A stretch of 64,000 nt of DNA, taken from contig NZ_DASYDG010000015.1 of assembly GCF_036499745.1 (NCBI RefSeq), forward strand, positions 1 to 64,000, in the 5' to 3' direction. Source of the stretch: Pinirhizobacter sp036499745. GTDB taxonomy: Bacteria; Pseudomonadota; Gammaproteobacteria; Xanthomonadales; Rhodanobacteraceae. The translations under genes and the position numbers were made by a program. The stretch's first letter is position 1. Each line of letters starts with the position of its first letter. This document shows, one piece after another, positions 50,483 through 58,890 of this stretch. Under the pieces are notes generated by a model. That model saw only the letters and a list, made by a program, of their open reading frames with translations, had not been told where the DNA came from and did not search any database.

Positions 50483-51892
50483 ATGCTCTGGGCTTGTCTG
50501 CGTTTTCCCGGGCTGGCGTTCGCCGCTGCTTTCGCTGCGCTGCCGGAAGATGCACCTGGCGCGCTGCTCGAGGACAACGCCCGTCGCCGCACCGTCGCCA
50601 TCGCCAATCCTGCTGCGCAGAAACTGGGCGTGCAGCGCGGGCAAAGCGTGGCGGCGGCGCGGGCGTTGTGTCCCAACCTTGCCGTGCGCCCGCGCGACAA
50701 GGCCGCTGAAGGCCATCTGCTGGCCGAGCTTGCCGCCTGGTGTTACCAGTTCAGCGGTCATGTCAGCCTGGCGCCGCCGCAGTGCCTGCTGCTGGAGGCT
50801 GGTGCGAGCCTGCGTCTGTTCGATGGCTGGAGCGCACTGTCGGGAAAACTGGGGCAAGGGCTTGCCGCCCTGGGCCATGTCCATACGCTGGCGGCCGCAC
50901 CCTACCCGGCCGCCGCCTGGGTGCTGGCGGCAAGCTTCGACGGTTGCGTGGTGCAATACCCCGAACAGGTGCTGCGCCTGCTCGACGACATCGCACTAAC
51001 ACATAGCGGCCTGCCGGCAAGAAATGTCCAGGCCCTTCGCTCGATGGGTTTCCGTCGCCTGCGCGAGGTATTCGCCCTGCCCCGTCCGGAACTCACCCGG
51101 CGCATCGGCCGCGAAGGCATGCACTGGCTCGACCGCCTGCGAGGCCATGCCAATGAAACGATCCCCGCCTGGCAGCCGCCGGCTACCTTCTTCCAGCGCA
51201 TCGAGTTCGACGAAGAGCTCGAAGGCAGCGAACCACTGATGTTTCCGCTGCGTCGCATGACCCAGGCCCTGGCCAACATGCTGGCCGCGCGCGACGGTGG
51301 CGTACAGCTGTTCCGGCTGCGCCTGGAACACGCACGCGAATCATCCACGGACATTCAGGTGGGCATGGCGGCACCACAACGCGAGGCTGCGCACCTGTTC
51401 GAGCTGGCGCGCACGCGGCTGGAACGAAGCACCCTGCATGCGCCAGTCCGCGCCATCGAACTCCATGCCGAACAACTGCCCACCTTCCGGCCGCCGTTGC
51501 GCGACCTGTTCGATCCGGTGCGCGGCGAAGGCCTGGACTGGAGTGCGCTGGACGAACGCCTGCGCGCACGCATGGGCGAATCGGCCTTGCGTCAACTGTC
51601 CGCCGTAGCCGACCACCGTCCCGAACGCGCCTGGCGTCGTGGCGATGGTTCGACATCGCCACAGGCTGATCCGCGTCCGCGGCCCCTGTGGTTGCTGCAC
51701 CGTCCCCGCCCGATGCGCCCGACACCCACGCGCGTGCTGGCCGGCCCCGAACGCATCGAGAGTGGCTGGTGGGACGGCGGCGACCTGCGCCGCGACTACT
51801 ACATCGTGGGCACGCGGCAGGGCCAGCGTGCCTGGGCGTACCTGCCGGCCGGGAGCCACGATGGCTGGATGCTGCATGGATGGTTCGCATGA
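50483..51892 (+). CDS. imuB: ImuB, catalytically dead Y-family polymerase
   Basis: A 469-residue Y-family protein that links DnaE2 to the beta clamp. The N-terminal palm lacks the acidic metal ligands of active polymerases: LWACLRFPGLAFAAAF stands where DxDxFFA would be, and the SxDE motif is absent. Helix-hairpin-helix region LPARNVQALRSMGFRRLREVFALP, little finger at about 240-340. The C-terminal tail GWWDGGDLRRDYYIVGTRQGQRAWAYLPAG is conserved in ImuB. ATG at 50483; a longer frame has no homologous content. Its stop overlaps dnaE2 as ATGA. Confidence 0.95.
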   Translation: MLWACLRFPGLAFAAAFAALPEDAPGALLEDNARRRTVAIANPAAQKLGVQRGQSVAAARALCPNLAVRPRDKAAEGHLLAELAAWCYQFSGHVSLAPPQCLLLEAGASLRLFDGWSALSGKLGQGLAALGHVHTLAAAPYPAAAWVLAASFDGCVVQYPEQVLRLLDDIALTHSGLPARNVQALRSMGFRRLREVFALPRPELTRRIGREGMHWLDRLRGHANETIPAWQPPATFFQRIEFDEELEGSEPLMFPLRRMTQALANMLAARDGGVQLFRLRLEHARESSTDIQVGMAAPQREAAHLFELARTRLERSTLHAPVRAIELHAEQLPTFRPPLRDLFDPVRGEGLDWSALDERLRARMGESALRQLSAVADHRPERAWRRGDGSTSPQADPRPRPLWLLHRPRPMRPTPTRVLAGPERIESGWWDGGDLRRDYYIVGTRQGQRAWAYLPAGSHDGWMLHGWFA

Positions 51893-54800
51893 AAGGGCAA
51901 ATGGCCGGCAATGACGACGTGGTGCCCAGCTATGCCGAGCTCCATGCACTGAGCGACTTTTCCTTCCAGCGTGGCGCCTCCAGCGCGCGCGAGCTGTTCG
52001 ATCGCGCGCGTTCGCTCCGATACCAGGCGCTGGCCATCACCGACGAATGCTCGCTGGCAGGAATAGTCCGCGCGTGGGAGGCGGCGAAGGGTGGCGATTG
52101 CCGTTTGATCGTGGGTAGCGAGATCCGCCTGCACGATGGACCGGTGCTGGTGCTGCTGGTGGAAGACCACGCCGGCTACAGCGCGCTATGCCAACTGATC
52201 ACCCGTGGCCGGCGCGCTGCCCCGAAAGGGGAATATCGATTGGGCATGACGGACATGAAAGGTATTGGCGAAGGCCTGTGCGTGCTATGGGCACCCGGCC
52301 CGCTGCATCGAGGCGATGCCGCGCAGCATGAAGCCCACGGCGCCTGGGTCGCCAGCACCTTTCCCGGCCGCGCGTGGCTGGCGGTGGAGCTGCACCGAGG
52401 TCCGGATGACGATGCCGAGCTCGAAGCCCTGCGCACGTTGGGCCAACACCATGGCCTGCCCTGCGTTGCGGCGGGCGACGTGCACATGCATATCCGCCAG
52501 CGGCGCGCGCTGCACGACGTGCTTACCGCCATTCGTATCAACACGCCGGTAGCCGAGGCTGGCCATGCCTTGTTCCCCAATGGCGAACGCCACCTGCGCA
52601 GACGCGAGGTGTTGGGGCGCATCTATCCGCCAGACCTGCTCGCCGAATCCACGCGCATCGCCGCGCGCTGCCTGTTCCGCATGGACGCTTTGAACTATGT
52701 GTACCCCCGCGAACTGGTGCCCGAAGGCAGCACACCCGCCCGGCACCTGCGCGAACTTACCCAGACGCACATGGGCAACCGCTGGCCCAATGGCGTACCG
52801 CCGGCCATGGCCGCCACCATCGAGCGCGAACTGGCGCTGATCGCGGAACTCAAGTACGAGGCCTTCTTCCTTACCGTCTACGACATCGTTCGCTTCGCCC
52901 GCAGCAAGGACATCCTGTGCCAGGGCCGGGGATCGGCGGCCAATTCGGTGGTGTGCTATTGCCTAGGCATCACCGAGGTGGATCCGGCCAATGCCGGGCT
53001 GTTGTTCGAGCGTTTTATCTCGGCCGAACGCAACGAGCCGCCGGACATCGACGTCGACTTCGAGCATGAACGGCGCGAGGAAGTGATCCAGTACATCTAC
53101 GGCAAGTACGGCCGCGAACGGGCGGCGCTGGCGGCTACGGTGATCACCTACCGAAGCAAGAGCGCCGCGCGCGATGTCGGTCGCGCCCTGGGCTTGAGCG
53201 AAGACCAGCTCGATCAATTGAGCCACGCCTATTCCCATGCCCACGGCGAAGTCGACATCGGCGTGCGCCTGCGCGAGCGCGGCTTCGATACCTCCAGCCG
53301 CACCATCCGCCAACTGGTGGCCCTGGTGGAGGAACTGCGCGGCATGCCCAGGCATCTGTCACAGCATGTGGGCGGTTTCGTCATCGCCGACCAGCCGCTT
53401 TATTCCCTGGTGCCGGTGGAGAACGCCACCATGGACGACCGCACGGTGATCCAGTGGGACAAGGACGACCTGGAATCCATGCGCCTGCTGAAAGTCGATT
53501 GCCTGGCGCTGGGCATGCTCACCTGCCTGCGCAAGACACTGGACCTTTTACGCGATCATCGCGGCATCCACTACCAGCGTCTTGCCGATATTCCCATCGG
53601 TGATAAAGCCACCTACCGCATGATCCGCGCCGCCGACACCATTGGCGTGTTCCAGATCGAATCACGTGCGCAGATGAGCATGTTGCCGCGGCTGAAGCCG
53701 AAGGACTACTACGACCTGGTAGTGCAAGTGGCCATCGTACGCCCCGGGCCGATCCAGGGCGGCATGGTGCACCCTTACCTTAAACGCCGTTCGGGTGAAG
53801 AAAAACCGGACTACCCTTCCGATAAAGTCCGCGAAGTACTCGAACGCACCCTGGGCGTGCCGATCTTCCAGGAACAGGTGATGCGCCTGCTGATGGTGGC
53901 GGCCGATTTCACCGCGGGCGAAGCGGACCACCTGCGGCGTTCGATGGCGGCGTGGAAACGCCACGGCGGCCTGGAACACTTCGAGCAGCGCATCTTCGAG
54001 GGTTTTGCCAAAAACAATTATTCCCAGGAGTTCGCCGCACGGATCTTCAGCCAGATCCAGGGTTTCGGAAGCTACGGCTTTCCCGAGTCACACGCGGCGG
54101 GTTTCGCCTTGCTGGCGTATATCTCCTCGTACATCAAATGCCATCACCCGGAAGTATTCACCTGCGCGCTGCTCAATAGCCAGCCGATGGGTTTTTATGC
54201 GCCGGCGCAGTTGGTGCAGGACCTGCGCCGTCAGGGTTTCGAGGTTCGGCCATCGGACGTCACCGCCAGTACCTGGGATTGCAGCCTGGAACCGGTGCAC
54301 GCACGCGATGGCGGCCATCCGAAAGCGGAGCTTGCCTTACGCCTGGGTATGCGCATGATCGCCGGGCTTTCCAGCGATGTGGCCCAGCGAGTGAGCGATG
54401 CACGCGCGCAGGCACCCTTCAGCAACCTGGACGATCTCTGCCGTCGCGCGGCGCTGAGCCGTAGCGAACGCGAGCGGCTGGCCGATGCTGGTGCGCTGCG
54501 CATGCTCAGCGGCCATCGCCACCGCGCCCGCTGGGAAAGCGCCGGCATCGAACGTGACTTGCCGATGCTCGGCACCACCGGCGAGGAACGCGCGATCCTG
54601 CGGCCGCCGACGGTGGCGGAAAACGTGTTCGCCGACTACGCCACGCACGGCCTGTCGCTCACCGCCCATCCCCTGAGCCTGGTACGTGGGCAATTGCGCC
54701 GCCGCCGTGCCTGCGTGGCCAGCCAGCTGCCGTCGATGGAACATGGGCGGTGGATCCGCCATGCCGGCCTGGTCACGGTGCGCCAGCGGCCGGAAACGGC

Positions 54801-55029
54801 CAGCGGCGTTACCTTCCTGACCCTCGAGGACGAGACCGGCCAGGTCAATGTAGTGGTGCGCCGCGACATCGCCGAACGGCAGCGCGAGGTGTTTCTTGGG
54901 GCGGTATTGATGGCCGTGGATGGTGAGTTGCAGGCTGTGGAAGGGGTACGTCATCTCATTGCAAGGCGGTTACACGACTATGGCGACCTGCTGCCCGGCT
55001 TCGGTCCGGTGTCCCGTGACTTCCATTGA
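51889..55029 (+). CDS. dnaE2: Error-prone DNA polymerase DnaE2 (ImuC)
   Basis: A 1046-residue C-family polymerase for mutagenic lesion bypass. PHP domain at the start (YAELHALSDFSFQRGASSARELFDRARSLRYQALAITDECSLAGIV), palm with CQGRGSAANSVVCYCLGIT and the catalytic pair in PPDIDVDFEHERREEVIQYI, thumb/fingers to LAYISSYIKCHHPEVF, then an OB domain near the end (GLVTVRQRPETASGVTFLTLEDETGQVNVV). The C-terminal tau- and clamp-binding extension of DnaE1 is missing, as usual for DnaE2. The ATG at 51889 overlaps the imuB stop. Confidence 0.97.
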   Translation: MKGQMAGNDDVVPSYAELHALSDFSFQRGASSARELFDRARSLRYQALAITDECSLAGIVRAWEAAKGGDCRLIVGSEIRLHDGPVLVLLVEDHAGYSALCQLITRGRRAAPKGEYRLGMTDMKGIGEGLCVLWAPGPLHRGDAAQHEAHGAWVASTFPGRAWLAVELHRGPDDDAELEALRTLGQHHGLPCVAAGDVHMHIRQRRALHDVLTAIRINTPVAEAGHALFPNGERHLRRREVLGRIYPPDLLAESTRIAARCLFRMDALNYVYPRELVPEGSTPARHLRELTQTHMGNRWPNGVPPAMAATIERELALIAELKYEAFFLTVYDIVRFARSKDILCQGRGSAANSVVCYCLGITEVDPANAGLLFERFISAERNEPPDIDVDFEHERREEVIQYIYGKYGRERAALAATVITYRSKSAARDVGRALGLSEDQLDQLSHAYSHAHGEVDIGVRLRERGFDTSSRTIRQLVALVEELRGMPRHLSQHVGGFVIADQPLYSLVPVENATMDDRTVIQWDKDDLESMRLLKVDCLALGMLTCLRKTLDLLRDHRGIHYQRLADIPIGDKATYRMIRAADTIGVFQIESRAQMSMLPRLKPKDYYDLVVQVAIVRPGPIQGGMVHPYLKRRSGEEKPDYPSDKVREVLERTLGVPIFQEQVMRLLMVAADFTAGEADHLRRSMAAWKRHGGLEHFEQRIFEGFAKNNYSQEFAARIFSQIQGFGSYGFPESHAAGFALLAYISSYIKCHHPEVFTCALLNSQPMGFYAPAQLVQDLRRQGFEVRPSDVTASTWDCSLEPVHARDGGHPKAELALRLGMRMIAGLSSDVAQRVSDARAQAPFSNLDDLCRRAALSRSERERLADAGALRMLSGHRHRARWESAGIERDLPMLGTTGEERAILRPPTVAENVFADYATHGLSLTAHPLSLVRGQLRRRRACVASQLPSMEHGRWIRHAGLVTVRQRPETASGVTFLTLEDETGQVNVVVRRDIAERQREVFLGAVLMAVDGELQAVEGVRHLIARRLHDYGDLLPGFGPVSRDFH

Positions 55030-55195
55030 GCGGGAATTGATGCGCCACAGCAAAACCGGTCACGACCGATTCACGGAAAACTTTGCGTAATGGGCTGCGG
55101 CCCTTCCCGGTCTTGGATTTGCCACAGGACGATGCGCGTTCGCGCCAACGCATCCTTGCCACCCATCCGGCGCTTACCATCGAGGGTAAACCACC

Positions 55196-55495
55196 ATGCG
55201 TACCAAGATCTGTCTTTCGCTTATGCTCTGCGGCCTCACTGCCACCGGCATGGCCATGGCGCAGCAGTCCACGCCCACCAGCAGCAGCACGGCTGGCTCC
55301 ATGTCCCACTCAGGTTCCATGTCGAACGATTCAATGAAAAGCGGCGCGATGTCGAACGATTCAATGAAGAGTGGCGCCATGTCGAACGATTCAATGGGCC
55401 ATAGCTCCACCGCCGCAGGCGCCAAGAAAATGCATCACAAGAAGAAGGCCGCCTCGTCCAGCGATATGCCAACCTCAAGCAGCACCTCGAAGTAA
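55196..55495 (+). CDS. Secreted pentapeptide (MXKDX-like) repeat protein
   Basis: A 99-residue exported protein. Signal peptide MRTKICLSLMLCGLTATGMAMAQ. The mature part is a Ser/Met-rich chain with pentapeptide units MSNDS and MKSGA alternating (residues 42-66), then a basic stretch KKMHHKKKAASSS. This resembles the pentapeptide MXKDX repeat family. The coding DNA has near-identical 30-base units at 55319-55348, 55349-55378 and a partial third, so unit number may vary between strains. Function unknown; Met/His/Lys content suggests metal or polyanion binding. A terminator follows. Confidence 0.75.
   Translation: MRTKICLSLMLCGLTATGMAMAQQSTPTSSSTAGSMSHSGSMSNDSMKSGAMSNDSMKSGAMSNDSMGHSSTAAGAKKMHHKKKAASSSDMPTSSSTSK
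55319..55398 (+). repeat. 30-base tandem repeat inside the pentapeptide gene
   Basis: Two full units of 30 bases (starting 55319 and 55349) differ only at three third-codon positions, and a 20-base partial unit (ATGTCGAACGATTCAATGGG) starts at 55379. Each unit encodes two pentapeptides. Confidence 0.9.
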
Positions 55496-55513
55496 GCCAA
55501 CCGCGGCTGACCG

Positions 55514-55537
55514 AAAAGGCGCCTGCGGGCGCCTTTT
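55514..55537 (+). terminator. Terminator after the pentapeptide gene
   Basis: AAAAGGCGCC (55514-55523) and GGCGCCTTTT (55528-55537) with a 4-base loop, 18 bases after the stop; symmetrical, so it works on both strands. Confidence 0.85.
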
Positions 55538-55600
55538 CCATGTCTGGTGGACGGGAAATCAAGTAGGCTTCTGCGCTTCCCATGTTTTTTCGGAATGTCC

Positions 55601-56101
55601 ATGAAGCGCCTGTCCATCATCGTCGCCATGGCCCTGCTGGCCACGGCCTGCCACCGCCACATCGCGCGCGAAGACACCCAGCCGGCTGCACCACCGGCCC
55701 CGGCGATCACCCAGGCACCGAAAGCCGCTGCCGCCAATAACGCCGCGCCTGCCCCTGCCATCCCCGCACCGGCAGCCTCGGCACCCGGCGACACCCACAT
55801 GACCCTGATAGCCAGGCGCGGAGACATCGCCCTGGACAACGTCAAGTGTGGCGAATTCGTTTCACGCATCAACCGCGATTCGAAAACCCATACGGCTGAG
55901 ATCCAGACCATGCTCACGTGGCTCTTCGGCTATGCCAGCGCCAAGAACGGCGTCGGCACCATCCGTACCAGCGCCGCGGGCCCATTCGTGGACGAACTTA
56001 CCGCCGATTGCCAGACCGATCCCTCGCAGCCCTTGCTACCCCTGGCGGTAAAGGCCGCGGCAATCGCGGTGAACGCGCCGATCTCCGACTCAGGCCGCTA
56101 A
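55601..56101 (+). CDS. Lipoprotein with HdeA/HdeB-like domain
   Basis: A 166-residue lipoprotein: MKRLSIIVAMALLATACHRH has a lipobox LATAC. A Pro/Ala linker (about 25-60) precedes a small domain with two cysteines (VKCGEFVSRINRDSKTHTAEIQ, MLTWLFGYASAKNGVG, VDELTADCQTDPSQPLLPLAVKAA). The spacing of C, WL-GY and the second C followed by Pro resembles HdeA/HdeB acid-stress chaperones. The fold call is from pattern only. The ATG at 55601 follows CGGAA; ATG six bases earlier is possible. It ends 5 bases before the next gene. Confidence 0.7.
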   Translation: MKRLSIIVAMALLATACHRHIAREDTQPAAPPAPAITQAPKAAAANNAAPAPAIPAPAASAPGDTHMTLIARRGDIALDNVKCGEFVSRINRDSKTHTAEIQTMLTWLFGYASAKNGVGTIRTSAAGPFVDELTADCQTDPSQPLLPLAVKAAAIAVNAPISDSGR

Positions 56102-56106
56102 CCACC

Positions 56107-56892
56107 ATGCGCCTGGCCTGCCTTGCCGCGGTGCTGCTTGCCGCCATCTCATTCTTCCTTCCCCGCCCGGCCTTCGCAGCGGACCTGCCCATCTACGACT
56201 ACCAGGTGGTGCATGCGTATCCGCACGATGTGGGCGCCTTCACCGAAGGGCTGTTCTACAAGGACGGCTTCCTCTACGAAAGCACGGGCCTGGCCGGGCA
56301 TTCGTCGATACGCAAGGTGGATCTCGCCACCGGTGAGGTCATCCGCAGCGTGCAAGTACCTTCGAAGTACTTCGGCGAGGGCATTGTCGACTGGGGCAAG
56401 GAGCTGATCAGCCTTACCTACCAGACGGAAGTCGGCTTTGTCCGAGACTTCGACACTTTCGCGGTGAAGAAGGAATTCCACTATGTCGGCGAAGGCTGGG
56501 CCCTCACCCGCGACGACAAGCACATCTACATGAGCGACGGCACGCCGGACATCCGCGTGCTCAATCCCACTACCCTCAATGAAGAACGCCGCATCCATGT
56601 CACCCTGAACGGCAAGCCGGTGACCTACGTCAATGAACTTGAATGGGTGAAGGGGCAGATCTACGCCAACGTGTGGCAGACCACCTGGATCCTGCGCATC
56701 GATCCGGCCACCGGCAACGTGGTGGGCGTGATCGACCTGAAAGGCCTGAAACCCGCCGATACCTCCGACGACACCGATGCGGTGGCCAATGGCATCGCCT
56801 ATGACGCCAAGGGCGACCGGCTGTTCGTCACCGGCAAGAACTGGACGAAACTCTTCGAGATCCGCCTGAAGGAACGCCCAGCGGCTAAATAA
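56107..56892 (+). CDS. Glutaminyl-peptide cyclotransferase, secreted
   Basis: A 261-residue beta-propeller glutamine cyclotransferase that turns N-terminal Gln of peptides into pyroglutamate. Signal peptide LACLAAVLLAAISFFLPRPAFA. Family text: YDYQVVHAYPHDVGAFTEGLFYKDGFLYESTGLAGHSSIRKVDL, FGEGIVDWGKELISLTY, GEGWALTRDDKHIYMSDGT, and VNELEWVKGQIYANVWQTTWILRIDPATG. Length is near the usual 260-290. Its end overlaps the convergent S4-domain gene by 8 bases. Confidence 0.95.
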   Translation: MRLACLAAVLLAAISFFLPRPAFAADLPIYDYQVVHAYPHDVGAFTEGLFYKDGFLYESTGLAGHSSIRKVDLATGEVIRSVQVPSKYFGEGIVDWGKELISLTYQTEVGFVRDFDTFAVKKEFHYVGEGWALTRDDKHIYMSDGTPDIRVLNPTTLNEERRIHVTLNGKPVTYVNELEWVKGQIYANVWQTTWILRIDPATGNVVGVIDLKGLKPADTSDDTDAVANGIAYDAKGDRLFVTGKNWTKLFEIRLKERPAAK

Positions 56893-57097
56893 CCTCGATG
56901 CGCACGTCGCCCAGGGTCACCACCTGGCCGCGTCGGACTTTGCACGTCTTGCGTAATTCCTGCACATCGTCGACCGACACATCGCCGGAGGCCACGATGG
57001 CCTTGCCGGCGCCGCCCGAATCGCACAGGCCAGTGAGCTTCAACAGCAGGTTCAGCTCGACGTAATCGCCTTCCACTTCAAATTTGATCGTTTCCAT
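56885..57097 (-). CDS. S4-domain RNA-binding protein (YbcJ-like)
   Basis: A 70-residue single S4 domain: METIKFEVEGDYVELNLLLKLTGLCDSGGAGKAIVASGDVSVDDVQELRKTCKVRRGQ in segments, with the typical LLKLTGLCDSGGAAK-like turn and the VxVNGxxExRRxxKLRxGD-like strand. It probably binds structured RNA, possibly the ribosome. ATG at 57097 chosen because the domain begins there; ribosome binding site weak. Overlaps the cyclotransferase stop tail to tail. Confidence 0.9.
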   Translation of the reverse strand: METIKFEVEGDYVELNLLLKLTGLCDSGGAGKAIVASGDVSVDDVQELRKTCKVRRGQVVTLGDVRIEVI

Positions 57098-57170
57098 CGG
57101 CCCATCATAGCGCCCATGCGTCGCAACCATGCGACTGCGCTACGCTTACCGGCATGACAGGAGTGCCGCC

Positions 57171-57731
57171 ATGAGCCTGCACGCCGCCCTGGTCCTGGCG
57201 GGAGGCCGGTCCACGCGCATGGGCCGCGACAAGGCCATGCTGCCCTGGCACGGGCGCTCGTTGCTCGATCACATGATAGGCCTGGCGCGCGAAGCCGGCA
57301 TCGATCACGTTTATGTCAGTGGCGATCGGCCCGGGTATCGGTCGATCCCCGACCTGACACCCGGGCTTGGCCCCCTGGGCGGCCTGGCCAGTGCCGCCGC
57401 CGCGCTACCCGATGGCCGCCTGCTGGTACTTGCAGTGGACATGCCGCGGCTCACGCCAGGCCTGCTGCGCGCGCTGATGGACGATGACAGCTACTGGCGC
57501 GCCAGCGATGGTTGCGTTTGTTACGAAGGTGCGCCCCTGCCGATGGCACTGGAACTGCGCCTGGACACGCGCGCGGCCATGACCCATTGCCTGGCTGCAG
57601 GCGGGCGCGGTGCATCGTTACGCGCACTGCAACAACGCATCGGCGCACACGTCCTGGCGACGACACCCGCCATCGAGCTTATGCTCGCCAGCGGCAACAC
57701 GCCGGCTGACTGGGAGGCCCTTTCGTCATGA
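57171..57731 (+). CDS. mobA: Molybdenum cofactor guanylyltransferase
   Basis: Adds GMP to molybdopterin to make the guanine-dinucleotide cofactor used by DMSO-reductase-family enzymes such as formate dehydrogenase. 186 residues with the nucleotide loop LVLAGGRSTRMGRDKAMLPWHG, then LGPLGGLASAAAAL and VLAVDMPRLTPGLL. AGGAG is 6 bases before the ATG. Its stop overlaps the next small gene as ATGA, and an FdhD and a molybdopterin oxidoreductase follow on the opposite strand. Confidence 0.95.
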   Translation: MSLHAALVLAGGRSTRMGRDKAMLPWHGRSLLDHMIGLAREAGIDHVYVSGDRPGYRSIPDLTPGLGPLGGLASAAAALPDGRLLVLAVDMPRLTPGLLRALMDDDSYWRASDGCVCYEGAPLPMALELRLDTRAAMTHCLAAGGRGASLRALQQRIGAHVLATTPAIELMLASGNTPADWEALSS

Positions 57732-58057
57732 GGATCCAGCTCCAGGAACAATCACTGCGACTGCGCGTGGACGAAGACGAGTTCAAGGCCCTGCTCGACG
57801 GCACCGTACTGGACGCGCCCACCGAACTCGGGCGCGCTTTCCGACTGAATTTCAGGCTGGTCGTCGGCGAAGCCGCCGCCATCGAGGGGACGGCCGCCGC
57901 CTGCACGATTTGCCTTCCCCGGAAAAACATCGCAGAGCTCGCTTCGCGCCTGCCCAGCCGTGACGGGCTGTCATTCGATATTGACGGCCTGGCCGTACTG
58001 TTCGACGTGGACGTTCGCGATAGCGTGCGTCGTCGACGTCAGCGCGACCGCGGCTGA
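57728..58057 (+). CDS. Small CxxC protein coupled to mobA
   Basis: A 109-residue cytoplasmic protein I cannot assign to a named family with confidence. It opens MRIQLQEQSLRLRVDEDEFKALLDG, has strands such as GRAFRLNFRLVV, a CxxC pair at C59 and C62 (ACTICLPRKNI), and ends with a very basic tail RRRRQRDRG. The ATG overlaps the mobA stop, so it is translated with MobA. Its 3' end overlaps fdhD by 19 bases tail to tail. Context points to molybdenum cofactor or formate dehydrogenase maturation; CxxC could bind metal or carry sulfur. These are inferences. Confidence 0.7.
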   Translation: MRIQLQEQSLRLRVDEDEFKALLDGTVLDAPTELGRAFRLNFRLVVGEAAAIEGTAAACTICLPRKNIAELASRLPSRDGLSFDIDGLAVLFDVDVRDSVRRRRQRDRG

Positions 58058-58890
58058 GTGCGCCGCACCCGCTGGCCGCCTGAGTACACCACGTGGCGGC
58101 CAGGACGGGCGAACCCCACCAGGGTGACCGAGCAACTCCTCGCCAACTGCACGGCCAGTGCCGTGGGCGCCGATATCGCCACCAGCACGGCGATACCCGC
58201 AGACGCGGCCTTGGTCACCATCTCGTAACTGGCGCGGCTGGTCACCAGGGCGAAGCCGCGGGACACATCCACGGATGTCCTTGCCATGGCCCCGGTGAGC
58301 TTGTCCAGGGCGTTGTGCCGGCCCACGTCCTCGCGCACCAGGGCGATCTCACCCTGCTCGTTGGCCCAGGCGGCGGCATGGACGGCACCACTGACTAAGT
58401 TCATCGGCTGGCGTTCGCGCAACATGTCCAGGGCGCGCTCGATCGCCCCGTCGTCGATGGTGGGTCCGCCGTTTACCGGATCCGGCTGGCGAACGACGTC
58501 CTCGAGCAGGCGCGAACCGCAGATACCGCAACCGCTCCGGCCCGGCATCGGCCGCTCGCCCTGCGCGCGCGCCGATGCTTCGGCGATGATGTCCAGCGTG
58601 ATGCCCTCGAAGTGCTCGCGCACGCGAATATCGCCGATCACGGCGCCATCGGCGAGCAGGCCTTCACTGGCGGCAAAACCCCAGGCGAAGTCTTCCAGAT
58701 CCATGGGTGTGGCCATCATCACGGCGAACGGCTGGCCGTTCACGTTGACTTCCACCGGCACTTCCTCGGCCAGCCAGTCGTGCGCCATCGAGGCTTCGCC
58801 GCGCTCCACCCGTAACACCTCGCGACGCGACGCCCCGCGGCGGTCGACGGTATCGTCAGGCGGCACGGCTATCGCGGGTCCCGGCAGCAT
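58039..58890 (-). CDS. fdhD: Formate dehydrogenase sulfurtransferase FdhD
   Basis: Transfers sulfur from a cysteine desulfurase to the molybdenum cofactor of formate dehydrogenase-type enzymes. 283 residues. The active cysteines are C121 and C124 in GRSGCGICGSRLLE. Other family blocks are PMDLEDFAWGFAASEGLL, GAVHAAAWANEQGEIALVREDVGRHNALDKLTGAM, and SRASYEMVTKAASAGIAVLVAISAPTALAVQLA. The ATG at 58890 lies inside the end of the oxidoreductase gene (35-base overlap), so they are co-expressed. Confidence 0.96.
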   Translation of the reverse strand: MLPGPAIAVPPDDTVDRRGASRREVLRVERGEASMAHDWLAEEVPVEVNVNGQPFAVMMATPMDLEDFAWGFAASEGLLADGAVIGDIRVREHFEGITLDIIAEASARAQGERPMPGRSGCGICGSRLLEDVVRQPDPVNGGPTIDDGAIERALDMLRERQPMNLVSGAVHAAAWANEQGEIALVREDVGRHNALDKLTGAMARTSVDVSRGFALVTSRASYEMVTKAASAGIAVLVAISAPTALAVQLARSCSVTLVGFARPGRHVVYSGGQRVRRTQPRSR

